Notes: a model not told the origin generated them from the letters alone. DNA of 5,904 nt from DASUBV01 sp035763085 (GCA_035763085.1 DASUBV010000302.1:1-5904); one strand, 5' to 3'. Counted from the first letter of the stretch, positions 1 through 4,984 are shown. Numbers and translations are program-made.

Positions 1-927
1 GAGCAGCTCCCTGGCGTGCGGGAACTGCGTCGCCACCACCGGCTTGCCGGCGGCCACCGCCTCGATGAGCACCCCCGAGGTGACCTGCTCGGCCGAATCG
101 TAGGGCAGCAGCACCACGTCGGCGGAGCGGATGAGGGAGGCCAGCGCGCCGGTGTTCCGGTAGTGACCGTCGAAGGTGATCCAGGGTCCCAGCTCGGCTT
201 GCCGGACCTGCTCGCGGAGGCGGTCACGGTAGGCATCGCCTTCGCGCAGCGCCACCTTCGGGTGCGTCTGGCCGGCGACGATGTAGCGCGGCATGGGCTG
301 GAGATCGCGCAGCATCGCCATTGCCTCGATGCCCCACTCGATGCCCTTTCCCGGGCCGAGCAGCCCCCACGTCAAGACGGTGAACTGCCCGGTGCGGAAC
401 GTGGGCTCCGCCATCGTCGTCTCCGGGGCAGGCGCGCCGTGCGCGATGACGGAGACCTTCGTCATGTCGGCGGCATACCCGGCCGCGAGCCGTTCGCGCG
501 CCGTCATCGTCATTGTCACGACGGCACTGGCCTTGGCCATCACCGACTCGAGGACCTGACGCTGGTGCGGCGTCGGGTCGGTCAGCACGGTGTGCAGGAC
601 GACGACGCATGGCACCCGGACCCGGTCAAGCAGGTGCAGGACCTCGCTGCCGTCGGTTCCGCCGTAGATGCCGTACTCGTGCTGCACGATAGCGACGTCG
701 CACAGGTCCAGCTGCGCCGCCGCATGGTGGACCGAGGCGGAGTCTCCCGCGATGAGCTGCGTGACCACCGCGTCGCCTGGTCGTTGTTCGGGCGAGTCGA
801 CCAGGCGGACTACCCAGCCCTCATCGGCCGTGCCGTGCAGGAGGGCGCCGCGCAGGGCGGCGGTGAAGGTAGCGAGCCCGCACTGGGTCGGCGGGAACGT
901 GCTGACGAAACCGAATCGCATGGTCAT
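1..927 (-). CDS. GT-B fold glycosyltransferase, GT4-like, 3' end off the window
   Basis: Cytoplasmic retaining-type glycosyltransferase, expected to move a sugar from a nucleotide-sugar donor to an unidentified acceptor. The 309 residues present open with MTMRFGFVSTFPPTQCGLAT. This PPxQCGxAT opening is typical of a bacterial group-1 glycosyltransferase subgroup that, as I recall, often lies near GH130 mannoside phosphorylases; no such neighbour is visible here. Other landmarks are VQHEYGIYGG (82-91), VLHTVLTDPT (110-119), the domain-linking LTWGLLGPGKGIEWGI (185-200) and the donor-site block from 270 to 309, with TSGVLIEAVAAGKPVVA at 283-299. The second Glu of the family EX7E motif is E289; the first is Gln (Q281), as in other members with a QxxSG pattern. 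The C-terminal end, probably several dozen residues, is missing. ATG at 927 is chosen because GGAAGG lies 10 bases upstream; a second in-frame ATG at 921 is possible. Family call is firm; substrate unknown. Confidence 0.93.
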   Translation of the reverse strand, partial: MTMRFGFVSTFPPTQCGLATFTAALRGALLHGTADEGWVVRLVDSPEQRPGDAVVTQLIAGDSASVHHAAAQLDLCDVAIVQHEYGIYGGTDGSEVLHLLDRVRVPCVVVLHTVLTDPTPHQRQVLESVMAKASAVVTMTMTARERLAAGYAADMTKVSVIAHGAPAPETTMAEPTFRTGQFTVLTWGLLGPGKGIEWGIEAMAMLRDLQPMPRYIVAGQTHPKVALREGDAYRDRLREQVRQAELGPWITFDGHYRNTGALASLIRSADVVLLPYDSAEQVTSGVLIEAVAAGKPVVATQFPHARELL

Positions 928-1436
928 AGTTCAGGTGCCTTCCGACAGGACGGCCCCGAGAGAATCGAGGACGAAGCCTCACGCAGTTGATGGTCCGGCT
1001 CACGGGCAGCGTGTTGCCCAGCTAGCCGACCGTGGCACCCTTGCGATCCTGGCGCCGGCCGGCGACGGCTCGTGCAACGCTGCCCAGCAGCTGCCGTCCT
1101 GGCCAGGCGCACCAAGGGTGCCCGACCTCAGCAGCATATCTGCTGCTTGGGCGGCCGGTGACGGCAGCCTACGCGGAAGGCCTGCTCCTGCAGGTACTTC
1201 CGGCCGTCGCCCACGCCGCCACGTCCGGAGAGCCGATCATCACCGATGACGCCGCTTACGTCGAAGCGGCAGCTGTGTAGAGGTAGCCGGCACCGACGGC
1301 TTAGCGGACCGCGGCCCCCCGACCGCGACGGCGGGACCTTGGTACGGTAAGGCAGCCGCCACCCGCCGCCATCTGTGACGTTCGCGCAGGTCATCTAGGG
1401 TGATTGCGGCGAGTTTCGGCGACGCGGGGTCCAGGC
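928..1436. other. Intergenic stretch without a convincing gene
   Basis: About 500 bases upstream of the glycosyltransferase. Open frames exist on both strands but none has a good ribosome binding site joined to a recognisable protein. Two plus-strand pieces look mildly coding: roughly 1011-1110 (reads ...LADRGTLAILAPAGDGSC...) and, in another frame, roughly 1150-1280 (reads ...LLLQVLPAVAHAATSGEPI..., stop at 1278-1280). They could be remains of one frameshifted gene, but I recognise no family. The stretch also holds small inverted repeats at 1004-1019 (GGGCA/TGCCC), 1130-1147 (AGCAGC/GCTGCT) and 1174-1202. The minus-strand promoter of the glycosyltransferase must lie here, but I could not identify hexamers. 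Confidence 0.5.
1174..1202. repeat. Interrupted inverted repeat (hairpin)
   Basis: CGGAAG (1174-1179) pairs with CTTCCG (1197-1202), and inside it CCTG (1181-1184) pairs with CAGG (1191-1194) around a six-base loop, giving 10 base pairs with a small internal bulge. It lies in the gene-poor stretch between the glycosyltransferase and the integrase remnant. There is no T-run, so it is not a classical terminator; it could be an operator, an RNA structure or chance. Confidence 0.45.
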
Positions 1437-1466
1437 ATCTCACGGCGAGATATCTCAGGGTGAGAT
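1437..1466. repeat. Two abutting palindromes, ATCTC-N5-GAGAT twice
   Basis: ATCTCACGGCGAGAT (1437-1451) is followed with no gap by ATCTCAGGGTGAGAT (1452-1466). Each is a 5-bp inverted repeat with a 5-base spacer, and the junction forms a third palindrome, GAGATATCTC (1447-1456). A degenerate relative, ATCTAGGGTGAT, lies at 1393-1404. The element starts 22 bases past the stop codon of the integrase remnant. Two-site dyads of this kind suit cooperative dimer binding by a repressor, or recombinase arm/core sites; a terminator is less likely because no T-run follows. The arrangement is directly visible; the function is inferred. Confidence 0.7.
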
Positions 1467-1487
1467 CGGCGGCCCGCCACCCGCGGG

Positions 1488-1739
1488 TCAGCGGCGGCGC
1501 CGGTCTGGGTCGGTGTCGGCCATCAGCCTGGCGACGGCGTCCTGGCTGGGCTTGACGTACTGCTGCAAGGTGGCGAGCTGCTTGTGCCCGCTGATGGCCA
1601 TGAGCAGGGGCGCGCTGACATTCGCCTCGCCGAGGTTGGCCAGGTTGAGGCCGGGCACGTCCAGGCCGAGCACTTCCTCGGCGCGGGCGGCCGAATCGTA
1701 CAGCAGCCGCCACATCGGCGTGCCGTGCTGAGTGCGCCT
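1488..1739 (-). pseudogene. Tyrosine recombinase/integrase remnant, N-terminus and internal block lost
   Basis: The minus-strand frame reads RRTQHGTPMWRLLYDSAARA and then EEVLGLDVPGLNLAN, which is box I of phage-type tyrosine recombinases with its catalytic Arg in AARAEE. It passes straight into LGEANVSAPLLMAISGHKQL and ATLQQYVKPSQDAVARLMAD, which is the box II end with the GH histidine and the nucleophilic Tyr of QQYV. In intact relatives roughly 100 residues separate these parts, including the beta-hairpin Lys and the HxxR motif; these are absent, so the product cannot be an active recombinase. The N-terminal DNA-binding domain is also missing: homology begins near 1739, a few bases from the stop of the phosphatase gene (1748-1750). 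CAACCT occurs on both sides of the apparent junction (minus strand 1647-1642 and 1638-1633), a possible microhomology. Ends at TGA 1490-1488. The frame is open from the junction to the stop, so decay may be fairly recent. Confidence 0.8.
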
Positions 1740-1747
1740 GCACGTGA

Positions 1748-3091
1748 TCAGGTGCTCTGGCCGGCCGGGGGGACGCGCAGGGCGAGCAGCGCGGTGTCGT
1801 CGCTGGCCCAGCCGCCGCAGTGGCGGGCTAGGTTCTCGCTGAGGCGGGTGATGACGCCGGCGGCGTCCAGGCCGGCGCAGCCGGCCAGGGCGCCGGCCAG
1901 GGCGTCCTGGCCGAACAGGTCGCTGGTGCCGCCGGGGGCGCGGCGGGGGCGGGCTTCGGTGGCGCCGTCGGTGTACAGCAGCAGGACATCGCCGGCGGAC
2001 AGGCGGAAGCGGGTGTCGGCGAGGCTGACGTCGGGCAGGAGGCCGAGCAGGCTGCCGGGCCGGCCGGCCTCCTGGACGCGGCCGTCGGCGCGGCGGATCA
2101 GGGCCGGGGGGTGGCCGGCGGTGCACAGCCGGCCGGCCAGGCCGCCGGGGGTGGTGCGGAAGGTGGCGTAGGCGGCGGTGAGGAACCCCTCTTCGGCGCG
2201 CTGGTCGAGGAGTGCCCGGTTCAGCTGGGTCAGGACGGCGGCGGGCGACAGGTGCTGGGCGGCGTCGGCGCGCAGGGTGTAGCGGGCCAGGGCGGTGATC
2301 TTGGCGGCCTCGGTGCCCTTGCCGCACACGTCGCCCATCACGGTGCACCACCACGGGCCCCTGGCCTGGAACAGGTCGTAGAAGTCCCCGGTCACGGTGG
2401 TGCCGCCGGCCGCCGGCAGGTAGGACGCCGCGGCTTGCAGCCCCGGCACCGGCCGCAGGACGGGGGGCAGGAGGCTGTCTTGCAGGCTGCGGGCCAGCGC
2501 GGTGGAGGCCGCCAGCGCCGTCTCGGCGGCGGCGAGCGCGTCCTGGGCGGCGGTCAGCGAGGTCTGCAGGTTGATCTCGCTGCTGGCCGCGCGGGCCATG
2601 GCGGCCAGCGCGGCCAGCTCCTGCGGCTGCCATGGGTGCGGGTTCTCGTCGATGACGCACAGGCTGCCGAGCACCTGCCCCGCCGGGGTCAGCAGCGGGT
2701 AGCCCGCCCACGCGCCGATCTTCACCGGCCGGACCGACGGGTGGCTGCTGGTGCGCGGGTCGGCGGCGGCGTCCTCGACCACGAACGGCGCCCCGCCCAG
2801 GCCGGCCAGGAAGTAGCAGAAGCTCTCCCGCACCGGGACCTGCCGGCCGGCCGGGCCGGCGTCCGCTCCGATGCACGACTTGCGGAACGAGGGGTGCTCA
2901 TCGACCAGCGTGATGAAGGCGCGGCGGCAGCCGGTCACCGCCGCCGCCAGCCGGGCAAGGTCATCGAAGGGGTCTTCCGGGCCGGTGTCCAGCAGCCCGG
3001 TCGCCCGCACCGCCGCCAGCCGCCCCAGGTCCGACAGCGCCGCCGGCAGCCCGTCGGGCCGCAGCTCGCCCGGGAACGTCATGTCGCCCAT
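1748..3091 (-). CDS. GAF domain-containing SpoIIE-family (PP2C-type) serine phosphatase
   Basis: Predicted cytoplasmic Mn/Mg-dependent serine phosphatase of the RsbU/SpoIIE type. In that family it dephosphorylates a STAS anti-sigma antagonist and so frees a sigma factor. The 447 residues run: an N-terminal GAF sensor (about 20-172, with FCYFLAG at 91-97, VKIGAWAGYPLL at 123-134 and LGSLCVIDENPHPW at 141-154), an Ala-rich helical linker (about 172-205) ending in LQDSLLPP (203-210), then the phosphatase domain (about 215-440). Phosphatase motifs are GDFYDLF (235-241), GDVCGKG (253-259), TAGHPPALI (324-332), LLLYTDGATEAR (370-381) and SDDTALLAL (430-438); the metal-binding Asp positions are present. 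There is no membrane segment and no HATPase kinase domain, so the kinase partner must be separate. The start is well supported: AGGAGGAG (3097-3104) sits 5 bases before ATG 3091. It lies 150 bases downstream of a DUF5994 gene on the same strand, and a STAS protein is encoded further right at 5351-5719. The GAF ligand is unknown. Confidence 0.95.
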   Translation of the reverse strand: MGDMTFPGELRPDGLPAALSDLGRLAAVRATGLLDTGPEDPFDDLARLAAAVTGCRRAFITLVDEHPSFRKSCIGADAGPAGRQVPVRESFCYFLAGLGGAPFVVEDAAADPRTSSHPSVRPVKIGAWAGYPLLTPAGQVLGSLCVIDENPHPWQPQELAALAAMARAASSEINLQTSLTAAQDALAAAETALAASTALARSLQDSLLPPVLRPVPGLQAAASYLPAAGGTTVTGDFYDLFQARGPWWCTVMGDVCGKGTEAAKITALARYTLRADAAQHLSPAAVLTQLNRALLDQRAEEGFLTAAYATFRTTPGGLAGRLCTAGHPPALIRRADGRVQEAGRPGSLLGLLPDVSLADTRFRLSAGDVLLLYTDGATEARPRRAPGGTSDLFGQDALAGALAGCAGLDAAGVITRLSENLARHCGGWASDDTALLALRVPPAGQST

Positions 3092-3224
3092 CGCGGCTCC
3101 TCCTGTCCCGCCTGACGCGGCAGCTCGCTGGCGATGATCCCCGGCAGGGCCTCTTGGCCGCCGCGCCCCGGGCCGGCCGCGGCCGGGTGATGGCGCTGCC
3201 TTGCAGGCCGGTCCTCGGCACGCG

Positions 3225-3237
3225 GCGGGTGACCCGC
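3225..3237. promoter_or_regulatory. Palindrome GCGGGT-G-ACCCGC before the phosphatase gene
   Basis: A perfect 6-bp inverted repeat around a central G, in the 150-base gap between the DUF5994 stop (3242) and the phosphatase start (3091). It contains GGTGACCCG, which also occurs twice upstream of the 70-residue gene (4100-4108 and 4119-4127). It may be an operator or a short hairpin that moderates read-through in the operon. In such GC-rich DNA chance is a real alternative. Confidence 0.35.
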
Positions 3238-3241
3238 GGTG

Positions 3242-3823
3242 TCAGCGCCGGGCCGGCGGCTCCGGAGCGGGTGCGGCCGCCCCCTGCGGCCTGGCGCGGT
3301 CCTGGCCGCCTTCCCATTCCCAGGTGCTCAGCTGGATGCCGTCCGGTGCGGTGCCGACGTGCGGGGCGCCTGCGGCGATGGCGGCCAGCAGGGCAGGGGC
3401 GCGGGTGCGGTTGCCGGCCCGGGCGGCCTGTTCCATGGCGGACCGGGCCGCCGGGGCGCGGGTGCGCGGCGGGACGGTGAGCAGATCGGTCCGCCCGCCC
3501 CGGGCGATCGCGGTGAGCAGCCCGGCGGGCATGGTCTCGAACCAGCCGAGCCGTATGACGCGGCTGCCCGCCGGGCCGTCGACGCGCAGCCGGCGGGGCC
3601 GGCTGGCGTCCCAGCCGGCCCGGCCGAGCATGATGCGGGTGACCGGGCCGTGACGCTCCTCGATGGCCAGGACCAGCCCTGGCAGTTCGGCGGCCGGGTC
3701 GGCCGACCGGGGCCACCAGCCTCCGTCGAGCAGGGCGGGGGCCGACAGGTCAGGCTGCAGCCGCAGCCGTGGCCGCGATGGCGGTGCCGGGCTGGTCGCG
3801 GTGTGCTCGGCGGTGGCCGGCAT
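3242..3823 (-). CDS. DUF5994 family protein, copy A
   Basis: A 193-residue soluble protein matching the actinobacterial DUF5994 family, whose biochemical function is unknown. Recognition rests on the remembered family pattern: PRLRLQP near the start (18-24), DGGWWPRS (33-40), ELPGLVLAI (46-54), RRLRVDG (77-83), RLGWFETMPAGLL (91-103), RTDLLTVPP (111-119) and AMEQAARAGN (129-138). The tail ends with an acidic aromatic STWEWEGG (166-173) followed by a Pro/Ala-rich end. No signal peptide or membrane helix is visible. The start is strong: AAGGAG (3832-3837) lies 8 bases before ATG 3823. It follows the 70-residue gene by 28 bases and precedes the SpoIIE-type phosphatase, so the three probably form one transcription unit. 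A second copy lies at 5716-5904, next to a STAS gene. That repeated association suggests, by inference, a role in partner-switching signalling. Confidence 0.87.
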   Translation of the reverse strand: MPATAEHTATSPAPPSRPRLRLQPDLSAPALLDGGWWPRSADPAAELPGLVLAIEERHGPVTRIMLGRAGWDASRPRRLRVDGPAGSRVIRLGWFETMPAGLLTAIARGGRTDLLTVPPRTRAPAARSAMEQAARAGNRTRAPALLAAIAAGAPHVGTAPDGIQLSTWEWEGGQDRARPQGAAAPAPEPPARR

Positions 3824-3851
3824 GGTCGTCGCTCCTTCCGGGCGCCGTTGC

Positions 3852-4064
3852 CTACCGGCCGGGCGTGGTCGGCGCGGGCGGCTGGCGGCGCCGGCCGCCC
3901 CGCATGATCGTGCGCAGCCGGGTGATCAGCCCGCCGCCGACGGCGCGCACGCCGCCGATGCGGGTCGCCGCCCGGCGGGGCGCGGCGGTCGCGGGCCGGG
4001 GCCGCGGGGCAGGGCCGCTGGCTGAGGGCAAGGTGGTGGCGTGCGGTGTGGCTGGCTCGGTCAT
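3852..4064 (-). CDS. Small basic Pro/Ala/Arg-rich protein of unknown function
   Basis: A 70-residue ORF reading MTEPATPHATTLPSASGPAP at the N-terminus (low complexity, rich in Pro and Ala), then a basic stretch with an amphipathic-looking core IGGVRAVGGGLITRLRTIMR (36-55), ending in GGRRRQPPAPTTPGR. No family is recognised. It may be a small nucleic-acid-binding or membrane-associated protein, but nothing proves this. The start at 4064 is preferred over an upstream in-frame start at 4091 because GGAAGAAG lies just ahead of it. Spacing of 28 bases to the DUF5994 gene and a divergent promoter region upstream fit the first gene of an operon. It could still be a leader stretch rather than a translated gene. 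Confidence 0.5.
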   Translation of the reverse strand: MTEPATPHATTLPSASGPAPRPRPATAAPRRAATRIGGVRAVGGGLITRLRTIMRGGRRRQPPAPTTPGR

Positions 4065-4092
4065 GGCGCTTCTTCCGCTGCGGACGGGCACT

Positions 4093-4135
4093 GGTCACAG
4101 GTGACCCGGCTGCCCGTTGGTGACCCGGATGCCCG
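4093..4135. promoter_or_regulatory. GTGACC repeat cluster in the divergent control region
   Basis: GGTCAC-AG-GTGACC (4093-4106) is a 6-bp inverted repeat. Overlapping it is a tandem direct repeat, GGTGACCCGGCTGCCCG (4100-4116) and GGTGACCCGGATGCCCG (4119-4135), 16 of 17 bases identical at a 19-base period. The cluster begins 29 bases upstream of the minus-strand start at 4064 and ends 94 bases before the plus-strand start at 4230. Such phased half-sites suggest binding of a dimeric regulator on one face of the helix; the small winged-helix protein at 4230 is an obvious candidate but this is inference. Confidence 0.45.
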
Positions 4136-4171
4136 GCCGGGCCGGCCTGGCGTTTCCCGGTGTCTCAAGGC

Positions 4172-4229
4172 CGACTCTACGTTAGAACCATAAAACTAGC
4201 AATATATTTCTAGAAACAGTGGTACGGTT
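4172..4229. promoter_or_regulatory. AT-rich divergent promoter island with TTTCTAGAAA palindrome
   Basis: A sharply AT-rich block (about 4180-4217) stands out in otherwise very GC-rich DNA. It contains AATATATT (4201-4208) and the perfect 10-bp palindrome TTTCTAGAAA (4207-4216), 13 bases before ATG 4230. TATATT (4203-4208) could serve as a -10 element for the plus-strand gene, with TTAGAA (4182-4187) a weak, closely spaced -35. On the minus strand TATGGT (4192-4187) could serve the leftward operon. The palindrome would overlap the transcription start, as expected for an autoregulatory operator. Hexamer assignments are tentative. Confidence 0.5.
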
Positions 4230-4523
4230 ATGAGGGTGGAGAGCTGGAGCTTCCTGACCAACCACGCGCGGGTCCTGCTGCGCATCGCCGACGACCCGGG
4301 TGCCCGGCTGCGGGACATCGCCGCCGGACTGGGCATCACCGAGCGCCGCGCGTACAGCATCGTCACCGACCTGACCGCGGCCGGGTACGTCGTCAAGCAG
4401 AAGGACGGCCGCCGTAACCGCTACCAGGTCCAGGCCCACCTCCCGCTCCCCGAGCCCGCCAGCCGGGAACGCACGATCGGCGAGATCCTGGCCCTTCTGG
4501 CCGGCGCCGGCACGGCGCCGTGA
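4230..4523 (+). CDS. Small winged-helix DNA-binding regulator (MarR/HTH type)
   Basis: A 97-residue protein consisting of one winged helix-turn-helix domain, likely a transcriptional regulator. It reads SWSFLTNHARVLLRIADDPG (5-24), then the helix-turn-helix ARLRDIAAGLGITERRAYSI (25-44) with recognition helix about 36-49, then the wing YVVKQKDGRRNRYQV (53-67), and an AHLPLPEP segment leading to a short C-terminal helix (GEILALLAG). The LTNHARVLLRIA opening is typical of a widespread actinobacterial family of stand-alone regulators usually annotated MarR-like or helix-turn-helix. No effector domain is visible. ATG 4230 lacks a clear Shine-Dalgarno sequence; GTG at 4236 is an alternative, also without one. 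It is divergent from the DUF5994-phosphatase operon and may control it and itself through the AT-rich region, which is inference. Its stop overlaps a possible GTG start (4520) of the next frame by 4 bases. Confidence 0.9.
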   Translation: MRVESWSFLTNHARVLLRIADDPGARLRDIAAGLGITERRAYSIVTDLTAAGYVVKQKDGRRNRYQVQAHLPLPEPASRERTIGEILALLAGAGTAP

Positions 4524-4567
4524 ACGCCGCCGGCGCGGAAGCAGGGCCGCGGCCGCAATACCCCGCA

Positions 4568-4589
4568 GCTCCGCCCCCAGGGGCGGAGC
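4568..4589 (+). repeat. Perfect hairpin just ahead of the HicA-like gene
   Basis: GCTCCGCCCC (4568-4577) and GGGGCGGAGC (4580-4589) are perfect 10-base complements separated by two bases, so a 9-bp stem with a four-base loop would form in RNA. It ends 5 bases before the AGGAG (4595-4599) of the following gene. A stem so close could set processing, reduce read-through from the regulator gene or limit ribosome access. There is no T-run, so complete termination here is unlikely. Confidence 0.65.
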
Positions 4590-4603
4590 GGACAGGAGCG
4601 CAC

Positions 4604-4912
4604 ATGCCAGCGCCGTCACTGCCAGCACATCTCAGCAACCACCAGCGCAGCACGCTGCGCCAGATCTTCCAGCATCCCGCGGGCCACAACATCAAGTGGC
4701 GTGCCGTGCTGTCGCTGCTCGCGGCAGTCGGCTCAGCCCGGGAACGGCACGACGGCAAGGTCGCCGTGACCATCGGGGCCCAGACCGAGTACTTCGAACC
4801 GCCCCGCCACAAGGACATCAGCACCCAGGCAGTCGTCAACCTGCGCCGGATGCTGGCCCATACCGGCTACGGAGCCGGCGCGGCAAGGCCGCCAGCCGGA
4901 TCAGCACCCTGA
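4604..4912 (+). CDS. Small protein resembling HicA-type mRNA interferase fold, uncharacterised
   Basis: A 102-residue protein belonging to a common actinobacterial hypothetical family. It reads LSNHQRSTLRQIFQHPAG (10-27), HNIKWRAVLSLLAAVGSARE (28-47), RHDGKVAVTIGAQTEYFEPP (48-67) and RHKDISTQAVVNLRRMLAHT (68-87). The order helix, strand with xHDGKxxVTxG, strand, PPRxKD, helix with VVNLRRML recalls the small dsRBD-like HicA fold (helix-beta-beta-beta-helix), and relatives are sometimes labelled HicA family toxin. The usual HicA catalytic His could correspond to H49, but I cannot confirm it. ATG 4604 is chosen because AGGAG (4595-4599) lies 4 bases before it. A GTG at 4520, overlapping the regulator's stop, would add a 28-residue Pro/Ala-rich extension and is less likely. 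It probably shares a transcript with the winged-helix gene. No HicB antitoxin is present, so a toxin role is unproven. Confidence 0.72.
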   Translation: MPAPSLPAHLSNHQRSTLRQIFQHPAGHNIKWRAVLSLLAAVGSARERHDGKVAVTIGAQTEYFEPPRHKDISTQAVVNLRRMLAHTGYGAGAARPPAGSAP

Positions 4913-4956
4913 ACCCAGCCCGCCAGACGCCCGCACGCGCGGCCGCCAGCCCGGAC

Positions 4957-4984
4957 GTCACCGCGGCCCCGGGGCCGCGGTGAC
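4957..4984. terminator. Perfect 28-bp palindrome, probable bidirectional terminator
   Basis: GTCACCGCGGCCCC (4957-4970) is followed immediately by its exact reverse complement (4971-4984), so both strands can form a 12 to 14 bp GC-rich stem. It lies 44 bases past the stop of the plus-strand HicA-like gene and downstream of the leftward STAS unit, exactly where opposing transcripts meet. There is no T-run, but actinobacterial terminators often lack one. Alternatively it is a binding or recombination site. Confidence 0.7.

Noticed and set aside
16..990. Plus-strand 324-codon frame opposite the glycosyltransferase
   Set aside because: His/Arg/Gly-rich antisense shadow with no recognisable motif; the minus-strand frame carries clear GT-B motifs.
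1340..1348. TGGTACGGT shared with 4220-4228 just before the winged-helix start
   Set aside because: A single 9-base match without a matching -35 or gene at the first site; chance is likely.
1240..1480. Minus-strand stretch reading ADLTLRYLAVRCLDPASP with a following Leu/Asp/Arg-rich segment, reminiscent of a recombinase N-terminus
   Set aside because: Weak third-position bias, no start site, overlaps the tandem palindromes, and resemblance is too vague to name; recorded only as intergenic.
1488..2876. Long minus-strand frame of 462 codons
   Set aside because: Most of it is the alternate frame of the GAF-SpoIIE gene and is Arg/Pro/Gly-rich junk; only its last part, from about 1739 to 1488, is real and is the integrase remnant.
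2111..3115. Plus-strand 334-codon frame opposite the phosphatase
   Set aside because: Gly/Gln/Arg-rich low-complexity translation, the mirror of a high-GC3 gene on the other strand.
3079..3200. Minus-strand frame ending QEALPGIIASELPRQAGQEE and stopping inside the phosphatase start
   Set aside because: No start codon in frame and no family resemblance; the strong ribosome binding site of the phosphatase gene lies inside it. Probably chance, possibly a small relic.
4520..4603. GTG start overlapping the winged-helix stop, giving a longer HicA-like protein
   Set aside because: The added residues are low-complexity Pro/Ala and the ATG at 4604 has its own AGGAG; the hairpin at 4568-4589 also fits untranslated sequence better.
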